Part shown: piece after piece, positions 43,195 to 59,733 of the stretch
Layout of the letters: every line of letters begins with the position of its first letter
Numbering within the stretch: the first letter of the stretch is position 1
Origin: Leptospira sanjuanensis
GTDB taxonomy: Bacteria; Spirochaetota; Leptospiria; Leptospirales; Leptospiraceae
Assembly: GCF_022267325.1 (NCBI RefSeq)
Contig: NZ_JAIZBG010000001.1
Span: forward strand, 2,961,501 to 3,025,500
Reading direction: 5' to 3'
DNA: 64,000 bases
Notes under the pieces: generated by a model
Told to the model about the DNA's origin: nothing
Database searches by the model: none
The model's input: only the letters and a program-made list of their open reading frames with translations
Made by a program: the position numbers and the translations under genes

Positions 43195-44840
43195 ATGCGC
43201 AAATCGAGACAAACGTTCACGGAGAAAAGTCCGAAAGGAAAATCCGTGAGCTCGCGAGAGAATTCGTTTTTTAGAATATTCCGATTTTTTACGATTCTTT
43301 CGTATTCGAAATTTTACGCGTCACGGTTTTCATTCCTATCCGCATTTTACTTTCTAACCTCAGTCGCATTTCTTTGCGTGCGGTTTCCGCTCGCCGCGGT
43401 TGAATCGCGGATAGGAGCGACCCTGGAAACCTACGAATCGAGATACACTCATACGGCAAAAGAGAATTGGTTTTTGAAAACTTCGAATTGCCCGATGACA
43501 TCTCCGCAGCCTGCCCCGGTCGACTCAGTCAATTCAGCGACCTTCGAAGATGGAGTTTCGAAGACAACAGCTCGGAAAAATTCTGTCGAACATCCGCGAT
43601 CCGTTTCCGGCATTAAGAACGTGATTCAGAAAGAGCCGGCTCGGTTTTGTTGGACCGGCTTTTTCGAAACTCGAAACGGAACCCCGCTTTTCTCCGCCAA
43701 AGTAGATCACAAATACGCTCGTGCGAGTTTCGGACATCGGTTTCGACCTCTGGAGAATTTTTATTTCCTGAGGGACAACGATTTTTACACCGCGCTTCCG
43801 GAGATCGATCAAGCCGTGCATCGTTCTGGATTTTTCGAGCTGATCTGGAAGGACTGGTCGTTCGGAGCGTATTATTCCGAACAAGAAGCGAAACGCGGAG
43901 CCGGATATTATCTTCTTTCTCCGAAGAAGTTATTCGAAGCCGCGTATTCTCCCGAGATTTCTAAACATTACGTTTCTCTCAATTTCCAATCGAAGAATTG
44001 GAATCTTCCCGGTCCGAAGATCGTTTCCAGAATTCAAACCGTCGGCGAGAAAAAGGAAATCGGCGGGACGTTTTATACTTCGATGTTTTCGGAAAGTTTG
44101 GATTCCGAATTTCGTCTGACCGGGTATCGCGGAAAAAGCGAGGATCTTTTCGCGCTCGACCCGGATCGGAACGAACTGAAAGGTAAGGCGGAACTCGCAC
44201 GTTTTGCGATCGTTTCGCACTCCGCGTTCTCGATGGAATGGATTCGAGCGTGGAACCGTTCTTTTCCGGCTGCAAACTACGCGACTTCCGAAACTCCGTT
44301 CGAGGCGATTTCAAAATCGAATCCCTTTTTCGCAAACGAAACGACACGATCCTCTGTATTCGAAAATTATAATATTCCTTCCGCCTCGTCTTCAAAACGT
44401 TGGGAAATCATCGGAGGCAAGGCTCCGATGATTTACGATCCTTTCTACGGAGGAATTCTTCTTTCCTTGAGAAGTTATACGAACGAAACGATCGGCCGCG
44501 GACTTTATTACGGTTTATACCGAAATCGTTTTACGATCGAAGCGGGACAAGAATGGAGAATCAACGGAGACGCGATCACGGAAGGGAAATGGTCCTTTCG
44601 AATCACGGAAACTTGGAACTTAGAAGGCGCGTTTCTGTTTCAAAAAGAAGGAAACCGAACCGATTCGGTATTCGAGGCGAGAACCGCTCGAGACGAAACG
44701 AGTCTGATCTTTACGGATCGTTCTTCTTCGTTTCGTCTGCGGCTTTTATCGCCGACCATCGCTTTTACGGTGAGTCATTCCCGAAAGAAGGAAAGTAAAG
44801 GCGACGGAATTTGGATCAACTTGCAGGTGCAGTTTCCGTT

Positions 44841-44844
<4 letters not shown>
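43195..44844 (+). CDS. Probable outer-membrane beta-barrel protein
   Basis: A 549-aa protein with a long, basic, hydrophobic N-terminus and a likely cleavage near LAAVES (about 65-70). From about residue 150 it alternates short aromatic strands (FCWTGFFETR, SFGAYYSEQE, YVSLNFQSKNW), and it ends in a strand with terminal Phe (WINLQVQFPF), a typical signal for barrel assembly. No domain recognised. Start uncertain: ATG at 43195 or GTG at 43246. It follows the 377-aa exported protein, so the two probably act together. Its stop overlaps the convergent pssA by four bases. Confidence 0.6.
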
Positions 44845-48001
<3,157 letters not shown>

Positions 48002-48012
<11 letters not shown>

Positions 48013-48292
48013 ATTGTTTGATCAATGCCTCGTGCAGCGCGGGACTTTTTTCTTTCAGTCGATCCAATACACGATCGGGGTCCAGTCGATAGACGGAACA
48101 GGCTTCGAGAAAAAATGTGAGATCGTTGGGTGCGGCTTTCCCGGAAGAAGCCTTGAGGTTCGCGTTGATTCTCGCGATGCTGACCCGTTCCAGAACCCTT
48201 TTCAGATCGCCGTCGGTGATATCTTTTTTAGGAGGACTGCACTGGAGAACGAAAAGGAGGAGAATACAGAGGAAGAAATTTCGTTGAAACAC
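48002..48292 (-). CDS. Small lipoprotein
   Basis: A 96-aa protein with signal peptide and lipobox FVLQC (Cys18), then a helical, charged mature part (DGDLKRVLERVSIARINANLKAS...). No known family. It lies between lexA (38 bases) and ctpA (11-base overlap). Its tie to the S41 protease suggests a periplasmic partner or substrate role; that is inference. Confidence 0.75.
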
Positions 48293-48330
48293 TCTGTCCG
48301 AAGTTTCAGTCGAGTTTCTCCCTCTGTCAA

Positions 48331-48942
48331 TCAGTAAATTCGATACAATCCGATCAGCTTACCCATCACCGTTGCTTTCTTGGTTTTGATCGGTTTGTAT
48401 TTCGGATTTCTCGCTTCGAGTCGAATCTGATCCTGCTCTTTATAATATACTTTCAACGTGGCCTCGTCCTCAATGAGCGCGACTACGATTTCACCGTTGC
48501 GTGCAATATCCCGTTTTTCGATGATCGCGATATCGCCGTCGTTGATTCCCGCTTCCACCATCGAATCTCCCTGAACCCGAAGCGCATACATGGGAACGTT
48601 ACCTTTTGCCATCTCGTCGGGAACGGGAATATAGGATTCGATGTTTTCTTCCGCGAAGATCGGAAGACCGGCCGCAACTCGACCGATTACGGGAATACTC
48701 GTCGCTTGTACGGGAAGAGATTCCATCGGGCTTTGACGGATGAGTTCTATCGCACGGGATTGGTTCTTGGCGGTCTTGAGATATCCCTTTTTTTCGATTG
48801 CCTTGAGGTGATCGTAAGCGCCTTTTGCGGTGATTCCGAACTCGTCTCCGATTTCCCGGATCGTTGGAGGAAAACCGCGTTCCTTAATGATTGCAGTAAT
48901 GAATGTGAGGACAGCCTGTTGCTTGTCTGTCAGGTCTTTCAT
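48331..48942 (-). CDS. lexA: LexA SOS repressor
   Basis: A 203-aa LexA. Winged-helix DNA-binding domain (about 1-66: DKQQAVLTFI, GFPPTIREIGDEFGI), cleavage site Ala91-Gly92 in GRVAAGLPIF, and catalytic Ser127 (GDSMVEAG) and Lys164 (ATLKVYY). ATG at 48942; the frame is open three codons further to a TTG. No clear Shine-Dalgarno sequence. An inverted repeat CTAAGT-type operator overlaps its promoter, so autoregulation is likely. It is followed by the small lipoprotein, ctpA, tsaD and pssA, an unusual set to place behind lexA. Confidence 0.96.
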   Translation of the reverse strand: MKDLTDKQQAVLTFITAIIKERGFPPTIREIGDEFGITAKGAYDHLKAIEKKGYLKTAKNQSRAIELIRQSPMESLPVQATSIPVIGRVAAGLPIFAEENIESYIPVPDEMAKGNVPMYALRVQGDSMVEAGINDGDIAIIEKRDIARNGEIVVALIEDEATLKVYYKEQDQIRLEARNPKYKPIKTKKATVMGKLIGLYRIY

Positions 48943-48949
48943 ACTAAAC

Positions 48950-49243
<294 letters not shown>

Positions 49244-49627
49244 TCAAGAAAACTGCTGCCATAGATTCGGCTTTTCCTTTTCTTTCCAATCGATCTTTCC
49301 CAAAATCTCGTCGACCGTAAAGGATATCTCTTTAATCTTTCCAACCGATTTTAACTTTAATAAAGCATAATACATTTTTTCTAAATGTTTCCGAATATAT
49401 TCGATATGCGGTTCGTTCGTATTGGAGACGCCCATATATTCCCTACCGAATTCCGAAAAAAATCTGGGCTTATTGTCTTGAAGAGGCTGGATATTTTCAT
49501 TCCAACAAAGGAGGACTCTTTTTCCTCCCGTGGAAATTTTAGTTTCAATAAAAGTAAATTCCTCAGGAAGATAATTCTGCAAAAAATCAAGTGCATTGCA
49601 ATATTTGATCTTTTTTACAGAAGACAT
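49244..49627 (-). CDS. Hypothetical protein, second of an AT-rich pair
   Basis: A 127-aa soluble protein I do not recognise. A strand-rich first half (EFTFIETKISTGGKRVLLCW) and a helical middle (HIEYIRKHLEKMYYALLKLK) are visible. Base composition is clearly more AT-rich than the flanking genes and it has no ribosome-binding site. It lies 15 bases after the 156-aa frame, in the same direction. Possibly the partner in a two-gene module; no toxin motif is visible. Confidence 0.55.
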   Translation of the reverse strand: MSSVKKIKYCNALDFLQNYLPEEFTFIETKISTGGKRVLLCWNENIQPLQDNKPRFFSEFGREYMGVSNTNEPHIEYIRKHLEKMYYALLKLKSVGKIKEISFTVDEILGKIDWKEKEKPNLWQQFS

Positions 49628-49642
49628 AATAAATAGCTAATA

Positions 49643-50113
49643 TTATGCGGCGACTGTATTGCGTTTTACTTCAATTAAATCGATTTTAAGTTTAATCTCT
49701 TCGGTCAAATCATATATCTGAGGTTGCTTCTTTGTCCCTCTGATCGTCTCGACCTGATCCTTATCATAATGATATGCACAAATGACTTCTAAAGCCTCCA
49801 AAGACAATTTATCTTTGATCTTTTCATAGGCATTCAAATAAACCTGATCAAGCTGATTTTCGAATATATCCTTAATTCGATTTTCCTTAAATAAAGCCTG
49901 CATATTAACGGAAATCGCCGAGGCTAAATTATCTTTAGCAATTTCTATGGAATCCCCGTATGCAAAAATTCCGAACTTAGGACAATACGAATATACATAC
50001 GTATCATCTTCAATCGTAAAGATAACGGGAACTTCAATGTGCGTTGTTAGCGCTGAAATGATTGCTTTTCCAATAGCAACACATTTGTTTATTATTTCAT
50101 CTGACTGGAGCAT
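49643..50113 (-). CDS. Hypothetical protein with HicB-like segment
   Basis: A 156-aa protein, AT-rich in base composition. Residues about 33-65 (YVYSYCPKFGIFAYGDSIEIAKDNL) resemble the degenerate RNase H-like core of HicB/UPF0150 antitoxins, which read as a strand, P-x-G, then a GDTxEEA helix. The C-terminal half is charged and helical. No HicA partner is seen beside it; the neighbour is the unknown 127-aa protein. Promoter with TTGACG upstream; no Shine-Dalgarno sequence. Confidence 0.5.
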   Translation of the reverse strand: MLQSDEIINKCVAIGKAIISALTTHIEVPVIFTIEDDTYVYSYCPKFGIFAYGDSIEIAKDNLASAISVNMQALFKENRIKDIFENQLDQVYLNAYEKIKDKLSLEALEVICAYHYDKDQVETIRGTKKQPQIYDLTEEIKLKIDLIEVKRNTVAA

Positions 50114-50133
50114 AAAAAAGACAAACCCGTCCT

Positions 50134-50162
50134 AATATTCACCTATGTTATTTAATCGTCAA
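50134..50162 (-). promoter_or_regulatory. Promoter of the AT-rich gene pair
   Basis: On the minus strand TTGACG (50162-50157), a 17-base spacer, AATATT (50139-50134), about 20 bases before the ATG of the 156-aa gene. Confidence 0.5.
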
Positions 50163-50244
50163 TAATTATCAACCCTTTAGAAATTCTTAAGAATGATCAT
50201 AAAATTTTAACATTACCCAACTTCCTAAATATCGAAAACTTCAA

Positions 50245-51423
50245 CTACAACTTCAAGTATTCGCTTTTTAAAATGAACGAACCTTTGGAAACGATCTGCG
50301 CTCCTTCTTTCAAACCCGCTTTGATGACAACCTCGTCTCCGACCGTATCACCCGTAATGACTTCGGTCGCCTCAAAACTTCCGTCTTCGTTTTGGAGAAA
50401 GACGATCGATTTTCCTTCGATCTCATGTACCGCTTCGAGAGGAACCGTGCGTCTCGGTTCGCCCGTATTCACGACCATTCCTTTCACCTTTGCGGTCACG
50501 GATTGTCCCGGTTTCAGTTTTCCGTTCCGGTTGGAAACCATGATTCGAAGTTTGGCGGTTCGTTTGATATTATCCAGAACCGTTCCCACGTATGCAACCT
50601 CGCCCTTAATCCCGGGAGATTTTTCATCACCGAGAGGATAAATCATCGCGTCGGCTCCTTCGGCGATCGTGCCCAAATCCTTTTCATACACTTCGAGAAG
50701 AACCATCAGATTGGTGAGATTGGCGATCGTAAACAGATCCTCGTTTCTTGTGACCTGTTGTCCCTGCACGGCCTTTCTTTCGGTGACTTCTCCGTTGATC
50801 GGACTGCGGAGAACGAGGTTGGAGGAAACGTAAACCCCTCTTTCGATTCCGGCGATTTCGCCCGGCGTCAAACCGTAGTTTTCCAGTTTGATCCGAGTCG
50901 TTTCCACTTCGGTCTTTGCGGTTTTATACTGCATGTTCGCGAACTCGTAGTCCTTCGCGGAGGTCACTTTCATGTCGAAGAGTTCCTTGGCCCGGTCCGC
51001 TTGAAGTTTCAACGCTTCGAGACTCGCTCTTGCTTTCACATAAGAAGCTTCCACTTCTCCGAGAACGACCGAAGAAAGAATCGCAAGAGGAGAACCTTGA
51101 CTAACCCGATCCCCTTCGCGTACGAGAACCTTTTTGATTCTCGCTTCCACGGTGGAACCGGCTCTCGCCATACTTTCCGGATCGTAGGAAATTCTTCCCG
51201 GAAGAGCGACCTCGTCAAAGGCGGAAACTTCTTTAAGAGCGACTAACGTGAGAGGATGTCGTTTTAAAATCTCCTCGGAAACGGTGAATCTGTTTTTACT
51301 GACCGCTACGGGCTTTTTCTCTTCCGCTTTTTTGGAGAAGAATTTTTTGTAACCGAAGTATCCCGCGCTTACGATCGCAAGAAGGATAAGAGTCGTTCTA
51401 TAACGGTTTAAGAAATTGATCAT
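50245..51423 (-). CDS. RND efflux periplasmic adaptor
   Basis: A 392-aa membrane fusion protein of the CusB/CzcB type. N-terminal anchor (about 8-27), barrel and lipoyl halves around a helical hairpin (VEASYVKARASLEALKLQADRAKELFDMKVTSAKDYE), then LVLRSPINGEVTERKAVQGQQV and a C-terminal barrel with GMVVNTGEPRRTVPLEAV. It joins a TolC channel to an inner-membrane pump. The channel gene is directly upstream; the pump gene, expected downstream, is missing and replaced by an AT-rich gene pair. Confidence 0.92.
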   Translation of the reverse strand: MINFLNRYRTTLILLAIVSAGYFGYKKFFSKKAEEKKPVAVSKNRFTVSEEILKRHPLTLVALKEVSAFDEVALPGRISYDPESMARAGSTVEARIKKVLVREGDRVSQGSPLAILSSVVLGEVEASYVKARASLEALKLQADRAKELFDMKVTSAKDYEFANMQYKTAKTEVETTRIKLENYGLTPGEIAGIERGVYVSSNLVLRSPINGEVTERKAVQGQQVTRNEDLFTIANLTNLMVLLEVYEKDLGTIAEGADAMIYPLGDEKSPGIKGEVAYVGTVLDNIKRTAKLRIMVSNRNGKLKPGQSVTAKVKGMVVNTGEPRRTVPLEAVHEIEGKSIVFLQNEDGSFEATEVITGDTVGDEVVIKAGLKEGAQIVSKGSFILKSEYLKL

Positions 51424-51446
51424 ACAAATCTCCGGGATGGGGCTTT

Positions 51447-53650
<2,204 letters not shown>

Positions 53651-53839
53651 GAGAAATCGGGACTCGGGTCCAGTCTCTGAGAATCGATCGTAAAGTCGAA
53701 TCAAGTTTTGTTTTTTATTCGAACCTATTTTGAACGGTTACAATCGGGTTCTTCGGTCCGGGTCTTGCGTTTTTCTACGCTATACGAATTTTTTTGGGTC
53801 GATATGCGCTTTGTTTACGCATTTCGGAACCGAACGGAT

Positions 53840-54379
53840 ATGGGATATTTATTGCTGGATGCGGATCGGGAGATTCGCTCAACCCTTCAAAAAGATCGAA
53901 TGGAAACCGTGACGTTGTTGATTCCGGAAGAAACGTGGCTTCGTTTTTCCGAAGATGAAGCTCGAAGACTTCCGAAGAAAATTCCGCAGATGTTACGGAC
54001 GTATGCGAAATATCTCGCTGCTCAAAAACGTTTGGGGAAGAATGCAGGACGAACCTTGTATCAACCGAGTCCGGGAAAATCCAAAATGAAACGAGTGAAT
54101 GTTCGTTTGAGTCCCGGAAGCTGGACCTTGTTCGGAACGTTAGCGCAAGCTCACGGAGTATCGCGTTGTTTTCTTTTCAATTATTTGTTGTGGTTAGATT
54201 TTGCCGGGGTTGGCGGATCCGTCTTTGATACTTTGAATGCGGGAGTTCCCACATTTCACACGAACTACAGTTACATCCTGCACCTCGATTTAGCCTACAA
54301 CCAAGTAATCCGAAAGCTCAACTGCGAGCCCGACTCCCTATTCTACACATTAGATTACAGAGATTGGTATCCCGACTAA
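53840..54379 (+). CDS. DUF1564-family protein
   Basis: A 179-aa protein of DUF1564, a family I know from Leptospira, where it is present in many copies. ATG at 53840 is chosen since the family begins near here; the frame is open to 53708. A basic, helical half ([33 protein letters not shown]) leads to the conserved [18 protein letters not shown] and [14 protein letters not shown] segments. Its arrangement ([13 protein letters not shown]..., then a helix) resembles ribbon-helix-helix proteins, so DNA binding is conceivable but not shown. Function unknown. Confidence 0.75.
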   Translation: MGYLLLDADREIRSTLQKDRMETVTLLIPEETWLRFSEDEARRLPKKIPQMLRTYAKYLAAQKRLGKNAGRTLYQPSPGKSKMKRVNVRLSPGSWTLFGTLAQAHGVSRCFLFNYLLWLDFAGVGGSVFDTLNAGVPTFHTNYSYILHLDLAYNQVIRKLNCEPDSLFYTLDYRDWYPD

Positions 54380-54436
54380 AAACGAAACATCATCCGAAAC
54401 GTTTTTCAAAAAATCTCAGCGAACAAGAGGGAAGAC

Positions 54437-54528
54437 ATGTCCCGACAACAAAACCATAAATCGGAAACGAACCCGTCGACTCCCGACCCCAAAACCGACA
54501 AAACAAAAAGCCCTAAACGCATCCCGCG

Positions 54529-54532
<4 letters not shown>
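54437..54532 (+). CDS. Possible 31-aa basic peptide
   Basis: ATG at 54437 with GAGG 6-8 bases upstream begins a 31-codon frame rich in Lys, Pro, Ser and Thr, ending at TAA 54530-54532. The stop overlaps the end of the convergent TPR gene. It could be a real small protein after the DUF1564 gene or a chance frame. Confidence 0.3.
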
Positions 54533-56126
<1,594 letters not shown>

Positions 56127-56133
56127 AGTAAAT

Positions 56134-56186
56134 GGATAAAATCCTGAGAATGGATCCGGGATTTGCCCGAACTTGGGATAAAATCC
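56134..56186. promoter_or_regulatory. Two GGATAAAATCC palindromes in a divergent gap
   Basis: Copies at 56134-56144 and 56176-56186, exactly 42 bases apart (about four helical turns), between the TPR gene and the FtsX-like gene. Each is an inverted repeat GGAT-AAA-ATCC. Suggestive of a protein site; no regulator gene is adjacent. Confidence 0.35.
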
Positions 56187-56190
56187 TACT

Positions 56191-56732
<542 letters not shown>

Positions 56733-56736
<4 letters not shown>

Positions 56737-57398
56737 TTCTTCGCATCAACGATCTTTCGCGAGAATACGGAAAATCGAAGGCCGTCAACGGAGTTTCCTT
56801 CGACATGAACCAATCCGACTATGTCGCAATCGTAGGCCCGTCCGGTTCCGGAAAAACCACTCTGCTTTCCATGATCACCGGAATGTTGTCCAGTTCCAGC
56901 GGAGAAGTCTACTTTGACACGACCAAGGTCAGCGAAATGGGAAAGGGCTCGCTCGCCAATTTCCGCGCGAGAAACATAGGACTCATCTTTCAGTTTTCGG
57001 AATTGCTTCCTCACCTAGACGTAGAGGAGAACATTCTTCTTCCCGCGCTTCTCGTGGGAAAGTTCAGCCAAAAGGAATATTTGGAAAAATGCGAATATCT
57101 GATCTCCAGTCTTCATCTCGAATCGATCCGCAAAAGTTATCCGAGTAAACTTTCGGGCGGACAAATCCAAATGACCGCGATCGCACGGTCGCTTATCAAC
57201 GAACCGGAACTTCTTCTTGCGGACGAACCTTCGGGAGATTTGGACCCGGAGAACAGCGAACTCGTGCGCAATCTTCTCTACGATTTCAATTCCAGAGGAC
57301 TTACGATTCTATTAGTGACTCATGATATGAATCTCGCATTCGACGCAAAAACGATCTACGAAATGAGAGAGGGAGCGTTTACCCGGGTGGTAAAATGA
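56733..57398 (+). CDS. ABC transporter ATPase, LolD/MacB type
   Basis: A 221-aa ATPase with Walker [14 protein letters not shown]-loop [20 protein letters not shown], signature [16 protein letters not shown] (variant of LSGGQ-QR: Ile-Gln-Met in place of Gln-Gln-Arg), Walker [13 protein letters not shown] and switch His in VTHD. It belongs to the LolD/FtsE/MacB class and is coupled to the small permease upstream. Substrate unknown; lipoprotein release is possible. Confidence 0.9.
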
Positions 57399-58291
57399 AA
57401 TCCTATCTCGGAATCGACATCGGAGCCGGAAGCATCAAGGCAAGTCTCGTCGATACGCAAGGAACGGTTTTAAAAAGCACGTCGCGCGCAACCGGTGCGG
57501 AAACGGACGAAAAACAATTCCTCGATTCTCTCTGCAATATCGTTTCCGAAATGAAAGACGATTCCCTTACGGCGGTAGGCATCGGAAGTCCGGGACCCAT
57601 CGATTCCGATAGCGGAATTCTCATCGAATCAGCCAATCTTCCCCTTCTCAAAAACGTGGCTCTCGTAGATCATCTCAAGAAGAACTTTCAAATTCCGGTA
57701 TATTATAATAATGACGCAAATCTTGCCGCCCTCGGCGAATATCGTTTCGGATTGGGTAAGAATTCCACGAATCTCGTCATTCTTACCTTAGGAACGGGAC
57801 TCGGCGGAGGTTGGGTGTATCAGGGAAAATTGTTCGGCGGCTACAAAGGAAGCGGAATGGAAGCGGGTCACGTCACTTATTTCCCGAACGGCTCCTTGTG
57901 CGGCTGCGGACAAAGAGGCTGCACCGAAGCGTATTTCAGCGCGAGCGGATTCTTACATCGATACAAGGAGCAAACCGGACAGACGCTCGGTTCCGCGGAG
58001 GAATTCTTCGACAAAAGCCGCAAGGGAGAAGCGACCGCCGTGGCATTGTTAAACGAAGGAATCGACGCCCTCGCCCAACTGTGCAGAACACTGATTCATA
58101 CGATCAATCCCGAAAAGATCGTATTCACCGGAGGGCTCGTAAAATCCTGGGATCTTTTCGGGAATCCTCTTCGACAAAGAATCCAGGAAATCATCTTTCC
58201 GATCTTTCGAACATACACACAAATCCTGCCCGGAGGAAACGTATCCGGAGCCTTAGGCGCCGCCGCGCTTTGTATGGAGAATCACGAATGA
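57395..58291 (+). CDS. ROK-family sugar kinase
   Basis: A 298-aa ROK kinase. ATP-binding start [16 protein letters not shown], sugar-binding [15 protein letters not shown] with catalytic Asp, the [20 protein letters not shown] loop, the GHVTYF part and the zinc-binding set [10 protein letters not shown]. Glucokinase and N-acetylglucosamine kinase are the usual activities; sequence does not separate them. Its start overlaps the ABC ATPase by four bases and its stop overlaps the HIT gene by four. Confidence 0.92.
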   Translation: MKSYLGIDIGAGSIKASLVDTQGTVLKSTSRATGAETDEKQFLDSLCNIVSEMKDDSLTAVGIGSPGPIDSDSGILIESANLPLLKNVALVDHLKKNFQIPVYYNNDANLAALGEYRFGLGKNSTNLVILTLGTGLGGGWVYQGKLFGGYKGSGMEAGHVTYFPNGSLCGCGQRGCTEAYFSASGFLHRYKEQTGQTLGSAEEFFDKSRKGEATAVALLNEGIDALAQLCRTLIHTINPEKIVFTGGLVKSWDLFGNPLRQRIQEIIFPIFRTYTQILPGGNVSGALGAAALCMENHE

Positions 58292-58638
58292 ACGACCCCG
58301 ATTGTATCTTCTGCAAAATCGTCCGTAAGGAAATTCCCGCAAAAATCGCGTTTGAAGACGAGGAAATATTAGCATTTCATGATATAACTCCGCAGGCGCC
58401 CGTACATATCGTTTTTATCCCGAAAAAACACGTAACGTCTCTCGCACACGTCGAAAACGAAGACGCATCCTTGCTCGGAAACATTCTTCTTAGAATGCGC
58501 GACACCGCAAAGGAACTGGGAATCGCAGAAAACGGTTACAGAATCGTAAACAACACGGGGAAAAACGGAGGACAGACGGTCTTTCACATTCATTTTCATC
58601 TTTTGGCGGAACGACGGATGATCTGGCCTCCGGGTTGA
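58288..58638 (+). CDS. HIT-family nucleotide hydrolase
   Basis: A 116-aa HIT protein of the Hint branch. N-terminal [15 protein letters not shown] and HITDFHD-type nucleotide region ([21 protein letters not shown]), and the catalytic triad HIHFHLL. Start ATG overlapping the ROK stop by ATGA. Hint proteins hydrolyse aminoacyl-AMP and AMP-NH2-type compounds. No anomaly. Confidence 0.95.
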   Translation: MNDPDCIFCKIVRKEIPAKIAFEDEEILAFHDITPQAPVHIVFIPKKHVTSLAHVENEDASLLGNILLRMRDTAKELGIAENGYRIVNNTGKNGGQTVFHIHFHLLAERRMIWPPG

Positions 58639-58661
58639 GAGTTTAAACAAGGAACAACACA

Positions 58662-59672
58662 TTGAAACGAATTTTATTGGGAGTGATCGTCAGCGTCGTC
58701 GCTCTCGGATTTTTATTTTCCAAACTGGATCTAGGCGAGTTCGCAAGAATTCAGGAACGCTGGGAACCGTTTTATCTGATTCCCTTTTGTATCTCTTCGA
58801 TTTGGGGTTTGATCCTTTTTTCCTGGAGATGGCATCTTCTGATGGGAAAACAAATCCGTTTCCGTTACGCTCTTCTTTCCTCGTTTATCGGAGTCGGCGC
58901 GAACATGTTTCTGCCGGCGCGGGGCGGAGATATCTTCCGTTTATATTTTTGCAAAAAAGAATCCGATCTTCAATATCCGACGCTCGTCACCGCTCTCTTC
59001 ATCGAAAAGGTTCTGGATTTTTCGTTTATCTTCTCCGCGGGAATCTGCGCGCTCATGTTTCTGGGAATCAAAGACGAAGGCAGCGATACGTTCTTTATCA
59101 TTTCTTCCCTCGTCATCGTGGGAATTTTTGTCGGACTTATCGCGGTTCGTTTTTTAAACGAGACGATCATCGACATTCTGGCTTGGATCGCGGGCCTTGC
59201 GGGTAAGAAAGATTGGTTTCTCCATAAACTCGCGCATTACATCCGAGACCTCGGAAACTTTTTAGTTTTAAAACGTTTTATCGTTCCCGCAATTTTAACG
59301 GCGCTTACCTGGTTGATCGGATACGCGCTCAGTTACGGAATTCTTCTTAAACTTGTGGGAATTCCAATGAGTTATCCGGGAATCGTATTCATCATGTTCG
59401 CCGGTGCGGTCGGTGTGATGGTTCCGTCCGCGCCTTCCGGCGCGGGAGTATTCCACGCTTCGGTCACCTCCTCCTTCGTTTTGATGGGAAGAAAAGCTTC
59501 GGAAGGTTTGTTCTACGCGACAACCGTCCACCTTACGCAATTCGTTCTACAGAGCGTGTTCGCCGTGATTCTTTATTTGTATTGGATCGTGGACAGAAGG
59601 AAACGCGGACTCGGAAAAGCGGAATTTTCCCTTAAGGAATCCGAAGTCATCGAAGAAGAAAGCGAGGAATAA
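58662..59672 (+). CDS. Flippase-like membrane protein (UPF0104/YbhN type)
   Basis: A 336-aa protein with eight or so membrane segments of the lysylphosphatidylglycerol synthase transmembrane/YbhN family: [29 protein letters not shown] with conserved RxGD/GD motif, and [15 protein letters not shown] near the end. TTG start at 58662 has AAGGA upstream. Members are thought to move or modify lipids; this one has no synthase domain. It follows the HIT gene by 23 bases in the same operon. Confidence 0.85.
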   Translation: MKRILLGVIVSVVALGFLFSKLDLGEFARIQERWEPFYLIPFCISSIWGLILFSWRWHLLMGKQIRFRYALLSSFIGVGANMFLPARGGDIFRLYFCKKESDLQYPTLVTALFIEKVLDFSFIFSAGICALMFLGIKDEGSDTFFIISSLVIVGIFVGLIAVRFLNETIIDILAWIAGLAGKKDWFLHKLAHYIRDLGNFLVLKRFIVPAILTALTWLIGYALSYGILLKLVGIPMSYPGIVFIMFAGAVGVMVPSAPSGAGVFHASVTSSFVLMGRKASEGLFYATTVHLTQFVLQSVFAVILYLYWIVDRRKRGLGKAEFSLKESEVIEEESEE

Positions 59673-59733
59673 AAAACCCGAAATCCAATGGGAAAGTATC
59701 CCGTTTTTCGTATAATATATTCTGGGAAGAATA

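Noticed and set aside
50392..51246. 284-aa plus-strand frame antisense to the RND adaptor
   Set aside because: Shadow of a well-supported gene, same biased composition, no motif.
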